This document shows, one piece after another, positions 43,819-53,436 of a DNA stretch of 64,000 bases; position 1 is the first letter of the stretch; each line of letters starts with the position of its first letter. The position numbers were made by a program, and so were the translations under genes. The stretch covers positions 1 to 64,000 of the forward strand of contig JAUQXK010000064.1 of NCBI GenBank assembly GCA_030834695.1. The letters are read 5' to 3'. Under the pieces are notes generated by a model, which did no database searches, was not told the DNA's origin, and was given only the letters and a program-made list of their open reading frames with translations. This DNA is from Desulfobacterales bacterium (GTDB lineage: Bacteria > Desulfobacterota > Desulfobacteria > Desulfobacterales > SpSt-501).

Positions 43819-46077
43819 TCATGCACCGGGGTTCGCCGCTCCGGAAAGCCCTGCTTTCAGCCGTGCAAGGTCCTCGCCGATCTTCCGGCCGCGCACGTGC
43901 ATGTCGGCCAGCAGGGCGGCGGCGCTCTCCTTGTCGCCCTGCTGGGTGCCCAACCGTTCCGCCAACACGCCAAAATCGGTCGAATAGGCCTGAAGCTGCT
44001 GGATGACCGCCTGCTCGAAGCGCTCCGCGACGGTCTCGGCCAGACGAAACAGATACCTGAATTTGAGGTTCTCCTGATAATCCTTCAGGTGGAACTCCAG
44101 GGACTGGCGGGTCTCGCGTTTGATCACCCGCATGGCCTCCTGTATCGCCCGCACATCGTCTTCTCCGCGTTTGACCGGTTTTTTCATGATTTTTTTAAAA
44201 CCGCTCACCGTCCGGTAGAACCCTCGCCGCAGGACCGCCTCGGTGCGAATCCTGGCGGTATATCCGATGGCCGTAGCCAGCGGCGGAATGCTGAGCCCTG
44301 TGTGGCGCAGCAGGGCTTCGACGCTTGGCATGCCGATGATTTCCGGGCCGGTGCATTCGATCGAAATTCCCAGGTTGGCCATCAGGCTGCAAAACTCCGC
44401 ATGAGCGTCGGCGATCAGGCTTTGATAAGGTGTCGCAATGGACTCCAGAGCGCTCCGGATCTTGTTCTCTTCCGCCGCGATGAACCGGATGATCTCCGGG
44501 TTGATGTGCTCGGTAATGAATGAATCCAGTGCCTGTTTGAACACCTGAAACACCTGATACAATGTCTGGAAAAATCCGGATTGGCGCAATCGGTCCGTGT
44601 AGCTGTCCGGCACCAACCGATAGCCGGAGATAAAGTCGTTGATGGACGCCATAATCGCGCCAGAGGCCGGCGCCAGGTAGCGATTGACGTCCCCTGAAAC
44701 ATCCTGCTTGATCGCGGGCCCCACTCCGGACAGCGAACTCTGCAGGGCTGCGAGAATCTGGCCGAATCGCTGTTGGTGGCGTCGGAGACGTTCAGCGATT
44801 TTGCGGGCGCCCGCGGCGTCGCGTGAGAGGATATCGCGGTTGACCCCGATCCAGTGGGTCATGCCGGCGGAGATGCCGCCGAGCCGTTCGATGGGGTTCT
44901 GCAGCAGCAGCATGTACCGCTGGTGCTCCAGGATTCGGTTTAAGACGCTGGTGAACCGCCGGCTTTCCTGGTCCGAAAAGCTCACCAGGTCCACTTCGGC
45001 TTTCCAATGTTCCTGGCGTCTCCGGTCTCGCTCCGTCAGGTTGCCGTCCAGGGAGCCGAACAGGTTGAAGAGAGCGGAGAAGGCGTAAACCTCCGGCCGA
45101 GGCCGGATGAGCGATAGCTCGTCGGAAACCCGAGCCACCAGAGTTTTCAAGTCCTCGAGCGATGGGTGTTCACTGAAATCACAGTTCACCACAAAGAGGA
45201 TGTTGTCGAGTATGCCCATCTTCTTGATCATGGTAAGAAACTTGATGTCAGCGCGTCGCAGACCGGTGCGGCTGCTGATGACATAAATCAGCAGATGGGC
45301 CGACCGCAGATAGTCTTGAATCATGGCCAGATGCAGCGGGTTGGAGGAGTCACTGCCCTGGCAGTCCGCGATTTCGATGTTGCCGCCGAGGGCATCGGAG
45401 CGGATATCCAGCTGGATGTCACGTAGGTAGACGGCCAACGACTCATTCCCCGTAAACTTCCAGTGCTCCATGAACCGTTCGGCTTCGTAATGCTGGGTGG
45501 CCTGCTGGTCGGTCAAAAAGGACCGAACGGCCTCATACCCCCTCAAGTAGCAGGAAAGCAGCACCATATTGTGATTACGAGCGTCCTCGGAAATCCGCAG
45601 GTCGGCATTCAGGGCGTTCAGGGCCTGTTGAAGCTCCGCCCGCTCCTGTTCGCGGCGGATGTCGAAGCGATCTCCCGCGGACCGCCAGTGAAGCGAAGGA
45701 AACAGCACCAGGGCCTGCTCCATATCCGCGTTCACTTCGCTCCAGGATTTATAATACAGGGTGGCCTTCAGGCGTTCGCCCGCCCGCACCCGAGTCACAA
45801 TGGATGTCACCACGCCCGCGCCGCGCTTCAGGAAATCGCCCTTGAGCAAGGCGTTTAAAAACGTGCTCTTGCCGGATTTAATGGGGCCGACCACACCGAC
45901 GCGGATAATGGGTTCGTTCAGCTGTTCGGGCAGAGCGGTGCACGTCTTCTCCCAATCGCCGAAGCCAACGTCCGCCAGGCCGGGAATCGACCGAGCCGTC
46001 TGGAAGAGCCCGCGTACATCCTGATTGATCTGCAGTATGCTGCGTTTATGAGACCCGTAATCGTCCATGGCCGTCAT
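43819..46077 (-). CDS. Dynamin-like large GTPase
   Basis: The protein is 752 residues with the chosen start. The P-loop is GPIKSGKST near residue 64-72, the switch II region reads EIADCQGSDSSNP (DxxG), and the G4 motif is weak (VNCDFSE). The remaining two thirds are predicted helices, forming the neck and trunk of bacterial dynamins. It ends in a long helical GTPase effector region. Such proteins remodel or protect membranes. The start is uncertain: ATG at 46077 or 46068, or a TTG at 46140 with AAGG nearby. It is convergent with the YcaO gene, 12 bases apart. Confidence 0.82.
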   Translation of the reverse strand: MTAMDDYGSHKRSILQINQDVRGLFQTARSIPGLADVGFGDWEKTCTALPEQLNEPIIRVGVVGPIKSGKSTFLNALLKGDFLKRGAGVVTSIVTRVRAGERLKATLYYKSWSEVNADMEQALVLFPSLHWRSAGDRFDIRREQERAELQQALNALNADLRISEDARNHNMVLLSCYLRGYEAVRSFLTDQQATQHYEAERFMEHWKFTGNESLAVYLRDIQLDIRSDALGGNIEIADCQGSDSSNPLHLAMIQDYLRSAHLLIYVISSRTGLRRADIKFLTMIKKMGILDNILFVVNCDFSEHPSLEDLKTLVARVSDELSLIRPRPEVYAFSALFNLFGSLDGNLTERDRRRQEHWKAEVDLVSFSDQESRRFTSVLNRILEHQRYMLLLQNPIERLGGISAGMTHWIGVNRDILSRDAAGARKIAERLRRHQQRFGQILAALQSSLSGVGPAIKQDVSGDVNRYLAPASGAIMASINDFISGYRLVPDSYTDRLRQSGFFQTLYQVFQVFKQALDSFITEHINPEIIRFIAAEENKIRSALESIATPYQSLIADAHAEFCSLMANLGISIECTGPEIIGMPSVEALLRHTGLSIPPLATAIGYTARIRTEAVLRRGFYRTVSGFKKIMKKPVKRGEDDVRAIQEAMRVIKRETRQSLEFHLKDYQENLKFRYLFRLAETVAERFEQAVIQQLQAYSTDFGVLAERLGTQQGDKESAAALLADMHVRGRKIGEDLARLKAGLSGAANPGA

Positions 46078-46145
46078 CACCGTCGTTTCCGGTCTGCCCC
46101 TGAGCATTCGGCAGCTTGCGGGGCGCATCGTGTTTTGCAATCGCC

Positions 46146-46174
46146 TTGTAAGGGATTTTTAGATGTGATATAGG
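46146..46174 (+). promoter_or_regulatory. Putative promoter for the small cysteine-rich protein gene
   Basis: TTGTAA (46146..46151), 17-base spacer and TATAGG (46169..46174) on the plus strand, about 90 bases before the ATG at 46264. Moderate match only; the 123-base interval is otherwise featureless. Confidence 0.4.
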
Positions 46175-46263
46175 TTCAGCCACGGTGTCAAGAGAAGGCG
46201 GCACCCCTGTCGACTATCGGCGCATCGACGAGGAGCCATCGACCGCAAGGGGAATGTCGGTGT

Positions 46264-46410
46264 ATGTCCGAGAAACATCCTGAATGTCCTCTCTACAACC
46301 CGCTGAACTGCAAGGAATACTACAACCCCAAGCTTTGTGCGTTTGTCCGCAGGGACAAAGCTTGCCTCAAGAAAAAAAAACCGAAAACCAAGGAAGCCGA
46401 CAAGGACTGA
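46264..46410 (+). CDS. Small protein with four regularly spaced cysteines, function unknown
   Basis: The protein is 48 residues. Cysteines at 8, 16, 25 and 34 are almost evenly spaced (7, 8 and 8 residues between them), inside CPLYNPLNC, KEYYNPKLC and AFVRRDKAC. The last third is lysine-rich (KKKKPKTKEADKD). The pattern suggests one metal site or two disulfides. AAGGGG lies about 11 bases before the ATG. It lies convergent to algH (8 bases away) and divergent from the dynamin gene. I do not recognise the family. Its reality rests on the cysteine regularity, the ribosome-binding site and the promoter-like sequence. Confidence 0.6.
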   Translation: MSEKHPECPLYNPLNCKEYYNPKLCAFVRRDKACLKKKKPKTKEADKD

Positions 46411-46418
46411 CGCTCGTT

Positions 46419-46988
46419 TCATGCGTGACCGGCGATGTCCGATAACATGGCCGGGTTGACCCCGATCCGTCGCAGTGTCTCCTCCCAGCGAACCGCCACC
46501 GGAAGAACGAAAATGGGGTCTTCAAACACCGGATGCGTCAGCCAGGCATTTTCTTTTATTTCGGCCTCCAATTGACCCGGACCCCATCCGGCACAGCCCA
46601 GACTGACCATGAAGGCCTTCGGCCCGCGCTGGGCTGCAATCGCCTCAAGAACGTCCCGGGTGTTGGTCAGCGCCAGCGACGGCGTCACCATCAATGAGGC
46701 TTCCCAATCAAACGGCCAGCCGTGCAGGATGAACAGTTCGCCGCCGTGTACGGGACCACCGGCATGAATCGGAATGGCGTCGGCCGCCGTTGCACCCCGG
46801 ATCGACAATTCGTCAAAAATATCCTGCATGTGGAGGTTTTCATGGACGCGATTGACCACGATTCCCATGGCCCCCTGCTCATTGTGTTCGCAAATGCAGG
46901 TAACCGTTTGTGAGAAATTCGGGTCGACCAGCCCGGGCATGGCCACCAGAAAATGTCCCTTCAGAGAACCGGCATAGATACTCGACAT
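46419..46988 (-). CDS. AlgH/YqgE family protein (UPF0301)
   Basis: The protein is 189 residues. It has LKGHFLVAMPGLVDPNFSQTV, CEHNEQGAMGIVVNR, GGPV near residue 78, LTNTRDVLEAIA and GCAGWGPGQLEAEIKENAWL, the signature segments of UPF0301. The family takes its name from alginate regulation in Pseudomonas, but the molecular role is not established. The start MSSIYAGSLKG fits the family. A promoter-like sequence precedes it. Confidence 0.93.
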   Translation of the reverse strand: MSSIYAGSLKGHFLVAMPGLVDPNFSQTVTCICEHNEQGAMGIVVNRVHENLHMQDIFDELSIRGATAADAIPIHAGGPVHGGELFILHGWPFDWEASLMVTPSLALTNTRDVLEAIAAQRGPKAFMVSLGCAGWGPGQLEAEIKENAWLTHPVFEDPIFVLPVAVRWEETLRRIGVNPAMLSDIAGHA

Positions 46989-47030
46989 GTCTTCTCCGAG
47001 GAAGATGCGAAATAGCCATCGAAGATTAAA

Positions 47031-47059
47031 ACCCTAAAGGGATCAGGCAGGTTTGTCAA
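47031..47059 (-). promoter_or_regulatory. Putative sigma-70 promoter for algH
   Basis: A perfect TTGACA (47059..47054), 17-base spacer and TAGGGT (47036..47031) on the minus strand. The -35 box lies inside the last codons of the upstream cyclase gene, and the -10 box is 43 bases before the algH ATG. Confidence 0.42.
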
Positions 47060-49625
47060 GTTCGAGCAGTTCGTAAACCTTCAGGCCGCCGAGGTCGGTC
47101 GGACATTTTGCCGGTGGGCAAACGGCATGTACGACGGGGCGCGAGCGCACCGACCGCAGGGTGGCATCGCTGATCAGAATCCCGTTTGGAAAGGCCTTGG
47201 CGAGGCCCTGCAGCCGAAACACCGTATTCACCGCGTCGCCGATCACGGTATAATCCATTTTTTTCTCGAAACCGATGTTTCCGGCGACCACTTCACCGGT
47301 ATGAACGCTGATTCCCATCTCGATGGTTTGACCCAAGTCTCGGCTCAACCGCAGGTTCATGCCGGCCAGCGAGCGCTTCATATCCAGGGCGGCCAGCAGG
47401 GCGTTGTCCGGATCGGCGACACTGGAGACCGGCGCGCCGAAAACCGCCAAAAATCCATCGCCGATATATTTGTCAACGATGCCGTGATGCTTAAACACCA
47501 GGCCGCCCATCGCCTCGAAGAAACGGTTCAACAGCGTCACCGTCTTGGGCGGGCCGATCTGCTGAGCGATCCGCGAAAATCCGCGGATGTCGATGTTCAG
47601 CAGCGTGATGGTCTTCACTTCTTCGATAACCGGTTTGCCGTCTTCCAGCCCGTGGATGATTTTATCGACGACTTCCTTCGGCACGAAGGTCTGAAACAGG
47701 CGGCGCACATCGCGCTCATGTTCGGCGGCTGCCACCGTCTTCTTGTACAAGCGCGCATTCTCCAACGCAATGCTGACCGAGGCCGCAATGGCCTGCAGCA
47801 GGTCGCGGTCGTTGGCGTCAAAGTGCCCGGACACTTTGTTCAACACTTCGATCACACCGATCACTCGACCTTGGGAGATCATCGGAACGCACAGCGCCGA
47901 ACGCGTCCGGAACCCGGACACCTCATCGATCACCGGGAAAAACTGCATGGATTTTTCGGTGTCGTTGACGATAACGGCCTCACCGCGAGCCGCCGCATGA
48001 CCGGCAATGCCCTGCCCCAGTTTAAGCCGGAACGTCTGAAGTGCGGGTAGGCTTCCGTTGAAGGCCACGGCCACTTCCAGTTCCTCTCCTTCCAAGAACA
48101 ACAGCGATCCCGCCTCGACGTTGACCACCTCTCGAATCATGTCCATGGTATACTGAAGGACTTTGTTCATGTCGAACGTGGACGATGCCAGCGCACCGCC
48201 GACCTGACGAATCGTTTCCAGTTCCTGGGTGCGTTTGAGCACGGCCCCCAACAGCCGATTGCGTTCCACGGCCAGCGCCAGCCCGCCGGCGATCCAGCTG
48301 ACGAGGTTTTGGGCCTCCCGAAAGGCCTCGGAGCTGCGGCCGACCATCACCAGCACGCCCACCATTCGCCCTCCGGTTCTGAGCGGAATCAAGCAACAAC
48401 TGCCGGTGCGGCGCGGCGGGAAAAACGCCAGATCCAACGACGTCGGCTCTTCCGGCGGTTCGTCCAGAATCATGCAGGATTCCTGTTGCAGCGCCTGCTC
48501 GATGACGGAGCCCTCATAGATATGCTCAGAGTGTTTTAAAACCGTGCCGGCGGCGAAGCTGACCCACTCTTTGACGTGGACGGTTTTGGTCTTGGTTTCA
48601 TCCTTCACGAGAATGCCGGCCGCCTCAAACGGTACGACACCGTGAAGCTCGTGCAGCACTGTGTGCATTAAGTCACCGTCCCGAAAGCTTGAATTCAGCA
48701 GTTTGACCATCCGGTCGACGGTCCGCAGGCAAACGGCCGCACGGTCGTTTTCCCGCAGCAGCCGCAGGTTTTCAAACGTAAAGGCGGCATTGCTCAGCAG
48801 CGGGGTCAACAACTCACTTTCTTCCTGGGTGTACCTTCGTTGGGAATCGCTGCTTGAAATCGTGAGCACGCCGATGATGGTTTTGCTGGTCTTGATCGGC
48901 ATGCACACGAAAGACTTCGAACCGTAGTGGGGGAGATTGGAACGGCCGAAACGCTTGTCCGTTTCGATGTTTTCCACCACCAGCGGAGATTTGTTGATAA
49001 CCGCGTACTTGGCGATGCTGGAGTCGAAATCGATGCGGTCTCCGGCTTTGACGTGCTCGCCGAGCCCCATGGTGGCCTTGACTCGAAACGTCTTCGGCTC
49101 GGATGGATCGAAAGTCAGCACCGAACCGATATCCGAGTTGGCTAGCAGCAACGCGCGCTCGAGCATGACGTAGAGGATCTCCTCGGCGTCAAATGTGACA
49201 TAACAGAGCTCGGACAGGTCTTTGAGCACCGAGATGCCGGCTGATTTTTTTTCGAGCTGCTGAACGGTCTGGCCGAAGTGATAGCGAATGGACTGGAAGG
49301 ACTGGGCGATGACGTACAGTTCGTCATCGGGCAGGGCCGTTGCCTCCGCGCTGGGACTCGCCACCGGTGATAATCGGATGGAATCCGACAGGACCGCGAT
49401 GCGCTGAAACAGGTTCTTGAGGATGGTGTATCCGATATACGCGCATACCAGGAATCCCAAGAGAAAGTAGGGAACATACTCATCTCCCAGGATGCCGTAG
49501 CGTTGGCTGAAAAAGACAAAGCCCCCGACGGGCAGAAAGAAAAAAAGCCCGAATGCCAGCTGCAATTTGCGCTGCAGCCGGGTCTGGGGGCGGCGTTTGG
49601 GGAAGGGCCAGGAGCTCCAGTTCAT
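47043..49625 (-). CDS. Membrane-anchored adenylate/guanylate cyclase with multiple GAF domains
   Basis: The protein is 860 residues. Two membrane helices (about 22-43 and 51-70) are followed by a helical linker, then three GAF-like sensor regions (about 145-290, 310-455, 480-630), and a class III cyclase domain (about 655-850). The metal aspartates are in LLNIDIRGFS and KYIGDGFLAVFG, and DYTVIGDAVNTVFRL carries the purine-contact aspartate. The lysine before YIGDG favours ATP, so cyclic AMP is the likely product. The GAF regions probably bind small ligands that control the cyclase. It stands between tex and algH, with a 224-base divergent gap on the tex side that shows no clear signal. Confidence 0.93.
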   Translation of the reverse strand: MNWSSWPFPKRRPQTRLQRKLQLAFGLFFFLPVGGFVFFSQRYGILGDEYVPYFLLGFLVCAYIGYTILKNLFQRIAVLSDSIRLSPVASPSAEATALPDDELYVIAQSFQSIRYHFGQTVQQLEKKSAGISVLKDLSELCYVTFDAEEILYVMLERALLLANSDIGSVLTFDPSEPKTFRVKATMGLGEHVKAGDRIDFDSSIAKYAVINKSPLVVENIETDKRFGRSNLPHYGSKSFVCMPIKTSKTIIGVLTISSSDSQRRYTQEESELLTPLLSNAAFTFENLRLLRENDRAAVCLRTVDRMVKLLNSSFRDGDLMHTVLHELHGVVPFEAAGILVKDETKTKTVHVKEWVSFAAGTVLKHSEHIYEGSVIEQALQQESCMILDEPPEEPTSLDLAFFPPRRTGSCCLIPLRTGGRMVGVLVMVGRSSEAFREAQNLVSWIAGGLALAVERNRLLGAVLKRTQELETIRQVGGALASSTFDMNKVLQYTMDMIREVVNVEAGSLLFLEGEELEVAVAFNGSLPALQTFRLKLGQGIAGHAAARGEAVIVNDTEKSMQFFPVIDEVSGFRTRSALCVPMISQGRVIGVIEVLNKVSGHFDANDRDLLQAIAASVSIALENARLYKKTVAAAEHERDVRRLFQTFVPKEVVDKIIHGLEDGKPVIEEVKTITLLNIDIRGFSRIAQQIGPPKTVTLLNRFFEAMGGLVFKHHGIVDKYIGDGFLAVFGAPVSSVADPDNALLAALDMKRSLAGMNLRLSRDLGQTIEMGISVHTGEVVAGNIGFEKKMDYTVIGDAVNTVFRLQGLAKAFPNGILISDATLRSVRSRPVVHAVCPPAKCPTDLGGLKVYELLELDKPA

Positions 49626-49849
49626 TCCACGGACACCGTCTGATGCATCAATGGTTGGCCGAAAACGGCCTGGAACGTATATCGGCCCGAACGGCCTCCC
49701 GCTTGAGCGAATTTTGAACCATTAGCCCCCTCGCCGATGGCGCCGCCAGGCGATATCCGGGTTGACTTTCCCGGCCGGCACGGATAAAGGAGCAACTCCG
49801 TTGAAATCCCAAGAAACCCGTCATCACGATAACCACTTCGAGGCGTTTC

Positions 49850-52114
49850 ATGTCCATCGATTCGATCCACCTCATTGCTCAGCACCTGTCCATCCGGCCC
49901 TCTCAGGTGGAGGCCGTTGCCGCCCTGTTGGCCGAAGGCGCCACCATTCCGTTCATCGCGCGCTACCGCAAGGAGGCGACCGGAAGTCTGGATGAAATCG
50001 CCGTCGGCGCGATTCGCGATCGACTGGACCAGTTGCGCGAGCTCAACGACCGCCGCGCAGCAATTCTAAAGTCGCTGGCTCAGAACGGCCACCTGACCGA
50101 TGCCTTGAAAGCAACCGTGATGACTGCTGAAACCATGGCCGTTCTCGAGGATATCTACCTGCCGTTCCGGCCGAAGCGCCGCACCCGGGCCATGGCGGCT
50201 AGAGAGAAGGGGCTCGATCCCCTGGCTCGGCTGATCTTCGAACAGAAGGGAGCCGTCCCGGAAACCGCCGCTGCCGGTTTCGTTGACCCGGAAAAAGGGG
50301 TGGAAACCATCCCGGACGCCCTGGCCGGCGCCCGGGACATCATCGCCGAAATGATCAACGAAAATGTGCCGGCCCGCACCCGTTTGCGCGAATTTTTCTG
50401 GAAGAACGCGCAGGTGGTCAGCAAGGTTTCATCCGGGATGGAAACGTCCGGGGCCAAGTTTCGGGATTATTTCGACTGGCAGGAACCGGCGGCCTCCGCA
50501 CCGTCCCACCGCGTGCTCGCCCTGCGCCGCGGCGAACGCGAGGAGGTGCTGAACGTGTCCTGGCTGCCGCCGGAAGCCGAAGCGCTCGATCTTCTCGACG
50601 CGATGTTCGTCACCGGGACGGCTGCGGATTCCGAAGAGGTCCGCACGGCGGCACACGACGCCTATCGGCGGCTGCTCAGCCGTTCGCTGGAAACCGAGCT
50701 GCGCCTGGCGGTCAAGGAGCGCGCCGATGCGGACGCCATCCGGGTCTTTGCCGAAAACCTCCGGGAGCTGCTGCTGGCCCCGCCGCTCGGGCCGCGCCGC
50801 GTGCTGGCCGTCGATCCCGGTTTCCGGACCGGATGCAAATTAGCCTGTCTGGACGAGCAGGGCCGCCTGCTGCACCACGCAACCGTTTTCCCTCATGGTT
50901 CCGACCGCCAGCGCAGCGAAGCCGCCCAAGATGTTTTGCAGCTGGTCGAAAAATACCGCATCGAGGTGATAGCCGTCGGCAACGGCACGGCCGGCCGTGA
51001 AACCGATCAATTTTTGAGAGCCCTTTCACTGCCCCCCGCCCTCGCGATGGTGCAGGTGGACGAAAGCGGTGCGTCCGTCTATTCCGCCTCAGAAGGGGCC
51101 CGTCTGGAATTTCCGGATCTCGACCTGACCGTGCGCGGGACCGTTTCCATCGGCCGGCGTCTCATGGACCCTCTGGCGGAGCTGGTTAAAATCGATCCCA
51201 AGTCCATCGGTGTCGGCCAATATCAGCATGATGTCGAGCCCGCGGCGCTCCGGCGGGCCCTCGACGACGTGGTGGTCAGCTGCGTCAACTGCGTCGGCGT
51301 GGATTTGAACCAAGCCAGCCTGGAACTGCTGACCTACGTGTCCGGTCTGGGGCCCCAGCTGGCCCAGAACATCCTGGCCTACCGGCATGCGCACGGCCCA
51401 TTTCGATCCCGCACCGAGTTGCTTCACGTTCCGCGGCTCGGCCCTAAAGCGTTCGAGCAATGCGCAGGCTTTTTGCGGATTCGCGGCGGCGATGATTCTC
51501 TCGACGGCAGCGCCGTCCATCCGGAGAGCTACCCGGTGGTTCAAGCCATGGCTTCCGATCTGGGGTGCAGTGTGTCCATTCTCCTTGCCGACGCGGGCCT
51601 GCGTTCGAAGATCGACCTTACGGGCTACATCAGCCCGACCCGCGGGCTGCCGACCTTGCAGGATATCCTGCGCGAGTTGGAAAAGCCCGGGCGTGACCCG
51701 CGCCGCGAGTTCGAGATCTTCGCGTTTGCTCGAAACGTCGCCGATCTCACGGATCTGTCTCCGGGAATGCGGCTGCCCGGTGTGGTAACGAACGTAACGG
51801 CCTTCGGCGCCTTTGTGGACGTCGGCGTGCACCAAGACGGCCTGGTCCATATCAGCGAGCTGTCGGATCGTTTTGTGAAAAACCCGCTGGAGGTGGTCAA
51901 AGTGCACCAAAAGGTACAGGTGACGGTGCTTTCGGTGGACGCCGAGCGTCGCCGGTTTGCTCTTTCGATGAAAACCGCCCCTGAGCGGCGGGAGCGTTCC
52001 CGCCGGCCCACCGCTGCATCCCCCAGCCTCCAACCGCCTCCGCCGGTACGGCGTGCGTCGCCTCGGCCCTTTCACAATCCGTTTGACCAACTTTTAAAGA
52101 AACCGCGGGGCTGA
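49850..52114 (+). CDS. tex: Tex family RNA-binding transcription accessory protein
   Basis: The protein is 754 residues. It opens with the Tex N-terminal helical region (VEAVAALLAEGATIPFIARYRKEATG, in pieces), then a YqgF-like domain (RRVLAVDPGFRTGCKLA near 318), helix-hairpin-helix motifs (YVSGLGPQLAQNILAYR) and an S1 domain (about 640-710; PGVVTNVTAFGAFVDVGV). The C-terminal tail is basic and Pro-rich. Tex binds RNA and affects transcription. GAGG lies 6 bases before the ATG at 49850. Confidence 0.95.
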   Translation: MSIDSIHLIAQHLSIRPSQVEAVAALLAEGATIPFIARYRKEATGSLDEIAVGAIRDRLDQLRELNDRRAAILKSLAQNGHLTDALKATVMTAETMAVLEDIYLPFRPKRRTRAMAAREKGLDPLARLIFEQKGAVPETAAAGFVDPEKGVETIPDALAGARDIIAEMINENVPARTRLREFFWKNAQVVSKVSSGMETSGAKFRDYFDWQEPAASAPSHRVLALRRGEREEVLNVSWLPPEAEALDLLDAMFVTGTAADSEEVRTAAHDAYRRLLSRSLETELRLAVKERADADAIRVFAENLRELLLAPPLGPRRVLAVDPGFRTGCKLACLDEQGRLLHHATVFPHGSDRQRSEAAQDVLQLVEKYRIEVIAVGNGTAGRETDQFLRALSLPPALAMVQVDESGASVYSASEGARLEFPDLDLTVRGTVSIGRRLMDPLAELVKIDPKSIGVGQYQHDVEPAALRRALDDVVVSCVNCVGVDLNQASLELLTYVSGLGPQLAQNILAYRHAHGPFRSRTELLHVPRLGPKAFEQCAGFLRIRGGDDSLDGSAVHPESYPVVQAMASDLGCSVSILLADAGLRSKIDLTGYISPTRGLPTLQDILRELEKPGRDPRREFEIFAFARNVADLTDLSPGMRLPGVVTNVTAFGAFVDVGVHQDGLVHISELSDRFVKNPLEVVKVHQKVQVTVLSVDAERRRFALSMKTAPERRERSRRPTAASPSLQPPPPVRRASPRPFHNPFDQLLKKPRG

Positions 52115-52180
52115 CATCCCTGGACCCAGCCAGGTGATCTCGGGTCGCCGGGGAGGCCCTGCCAGACAGCCGGAGGAAGC

Positions 52181-52618
52181 ATGCGTGCAGTGGTTCAGCG
52201 AGTCAGCGAAGCGTCGGTCCGGATTCAGAACGAAATGATCAGCTGCATCGGAAACGGGCTGCTGGTCCTACTGGGAGTGGCCCAGACCGACAGCCAAAGG
52301 GACGCGGATTATCTGGCCGGCAAGATCGCCCATTTGCGAATTTTCGAAGACGCCGACGGCAAGCTGAACCGATCGCTGCTGGACGTCGGGGGAGAAATGC
52401 TGATCGTGTCCCAGTTCACCCTGCTGGGCGACTGCCGCAAGGGTCGCCGGCCGTCCTTCATCGACGCTGCCGAACCGGCCCATGCAACCGAGCTTTATGA
52501 GCATTTCGTTCGACAAACAAGGGCGTTGGGTGTCTCCGTCCAGACCGGGCGTTTTCAGGCGCTTATGGCCGTGTCGCTCGTCAACGAAGGCCCCGTTACA
52601 CTGGTTCTCGACAGCTGA
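52181..52618 (+). CDS. dtd: D-aminoacyl-tRNA deacylase
   Basis: The protein is 145 residues. It starts [13 protein letters not shown] and has the family motifs [45 protein letters not shown] and the GPVTL segment near the C-terminus. It hydrolyses D-aminoacyl-tRNAs and mischarged glycyl-tRNA. GGAGGAAGC directly precedes the ATG. It is downstream of tex by 66 bases and convergent with folE2. Confidence 0.97.
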   Translation: MRAVVQRVSEASVRIQNEMISCIGNGLLVLLGVAQTDSQRDADYLAGKIAHLRIFEDADGKLNRSLLDVGGEMLIVSQFTLLGDCRKGRRPSFIDAAEPAHATELYEHFVRQTRALGVSVQTGRFQALMAVSLVNEGPVTLVLDS

Positions 52619-52663
52619 CCCAAACGGCCGACTCGCGCACGGCTCCCATCCGCACGGACGGCT

Positions 52664-53434
52664 CTATCCGGAAATAATATGGGCGTAGGCGCTGTGGTTG
52701 TGGATGGATTCAAAATTTTCGGCACTGACTGAAAACCAAATGATATTGGGGTCCGCGACCAGTCGCGTGGCAACATCACGAACGATATCCTCCACGAACT
52801 TGGGGTTCTGGAAGGCCCGTTCGGTGACGCATTTTTCATCGACCCGCTTGAGAACCGAGTATACGTCGCTCGATGCCGTGGCCTCCACCAGTTCGATCAT
52901 GTCCTCCAGCCAGATGAACTTTTTAAAACGCAGCCGCAGCCGGACCTCTCCGCGCTGATTGTGAGCGCCGAAATCGCTGATCTCCTTCGAACACGGGCAT
53001 ACCGAAGTGACGGGCACAACGACCTCGGACATAAGATCCACTTTGCCAGAGGCGTCGCTCGACCCCACGATCCGGCAGGCGTAATCCATCAGCCCGGTCG
53101 CCATGCTGATCGGCGCTTTTTTTTCGATGAAGTAGGGGAACGCCATCTCCAGATGAGCGGAGGCGGCATTCAGGAATTTTTTCATGTGGTCCAGAATGAT
53201 GGAAAAGCGTTGGAGCGAAACCTCCGGCTTCAAGCTGTGCAGCATCTCCACGAACCGGCTCATGTGGGTGCCTTTGTACTCGTGAGGCAGGTCGACGAAC
53301 ATATTGATCGTCGCCACGGTGTGCTGGAACCCATCGCGCCGGTCCCGCACCCGGATGGGGTAGCGCAGATTCTTGATGCCCACCTGGTTGATCGGGATAT
53401 TGCGAAAATCCCTGTCGTTTTGAACGTCCCGCAT
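52664..53434 (-). CDS. folE2: GTP cyclohydrolase FolE2 (type IB)
   Basis: The protein is 256 residues. It carries the family motifs VGIKNLRYPIRVRDR, PHEYKGTHMSRF, SVCPCSKEISDFGAHNQRGEV and CVTERAFQNPKFVEDIVRD. It makes dihydroneopterin triphosphate from GTP and serves folate and queuosine synthesis; FolE2 is used instead of the zinc-dependent FolE. The frame extends upstream but the ATG at 53434 lies 2 bases after the ttcA-like stop and fits the family. QueH is also in this window. Confidence 0.95.
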   Translation of the reverse strand: MRDVQNDRDFRNIPINQVGIKNLRYPIRVRDRRDGFQHTVATINMFVDLPHEYKGTHMSRFVEMLHSLKPEVSLQRFSIILDHMKKFLNAASAHLEMAFPYFIEKKAPISMATGLMDYACRIVGSSDASGKVDLMSEVVVPVTSVCPCSKEISDFGAHNQRGEVRLRLRFKKFIWLEDMIELVEATASSDVYSVLKRVDEKCVTERAFQNPKFVEDIVRDVATRLVADPNIIWFSVSAENFESIHNHSAYAHIISG

Positions 53435-53436
53435 GC

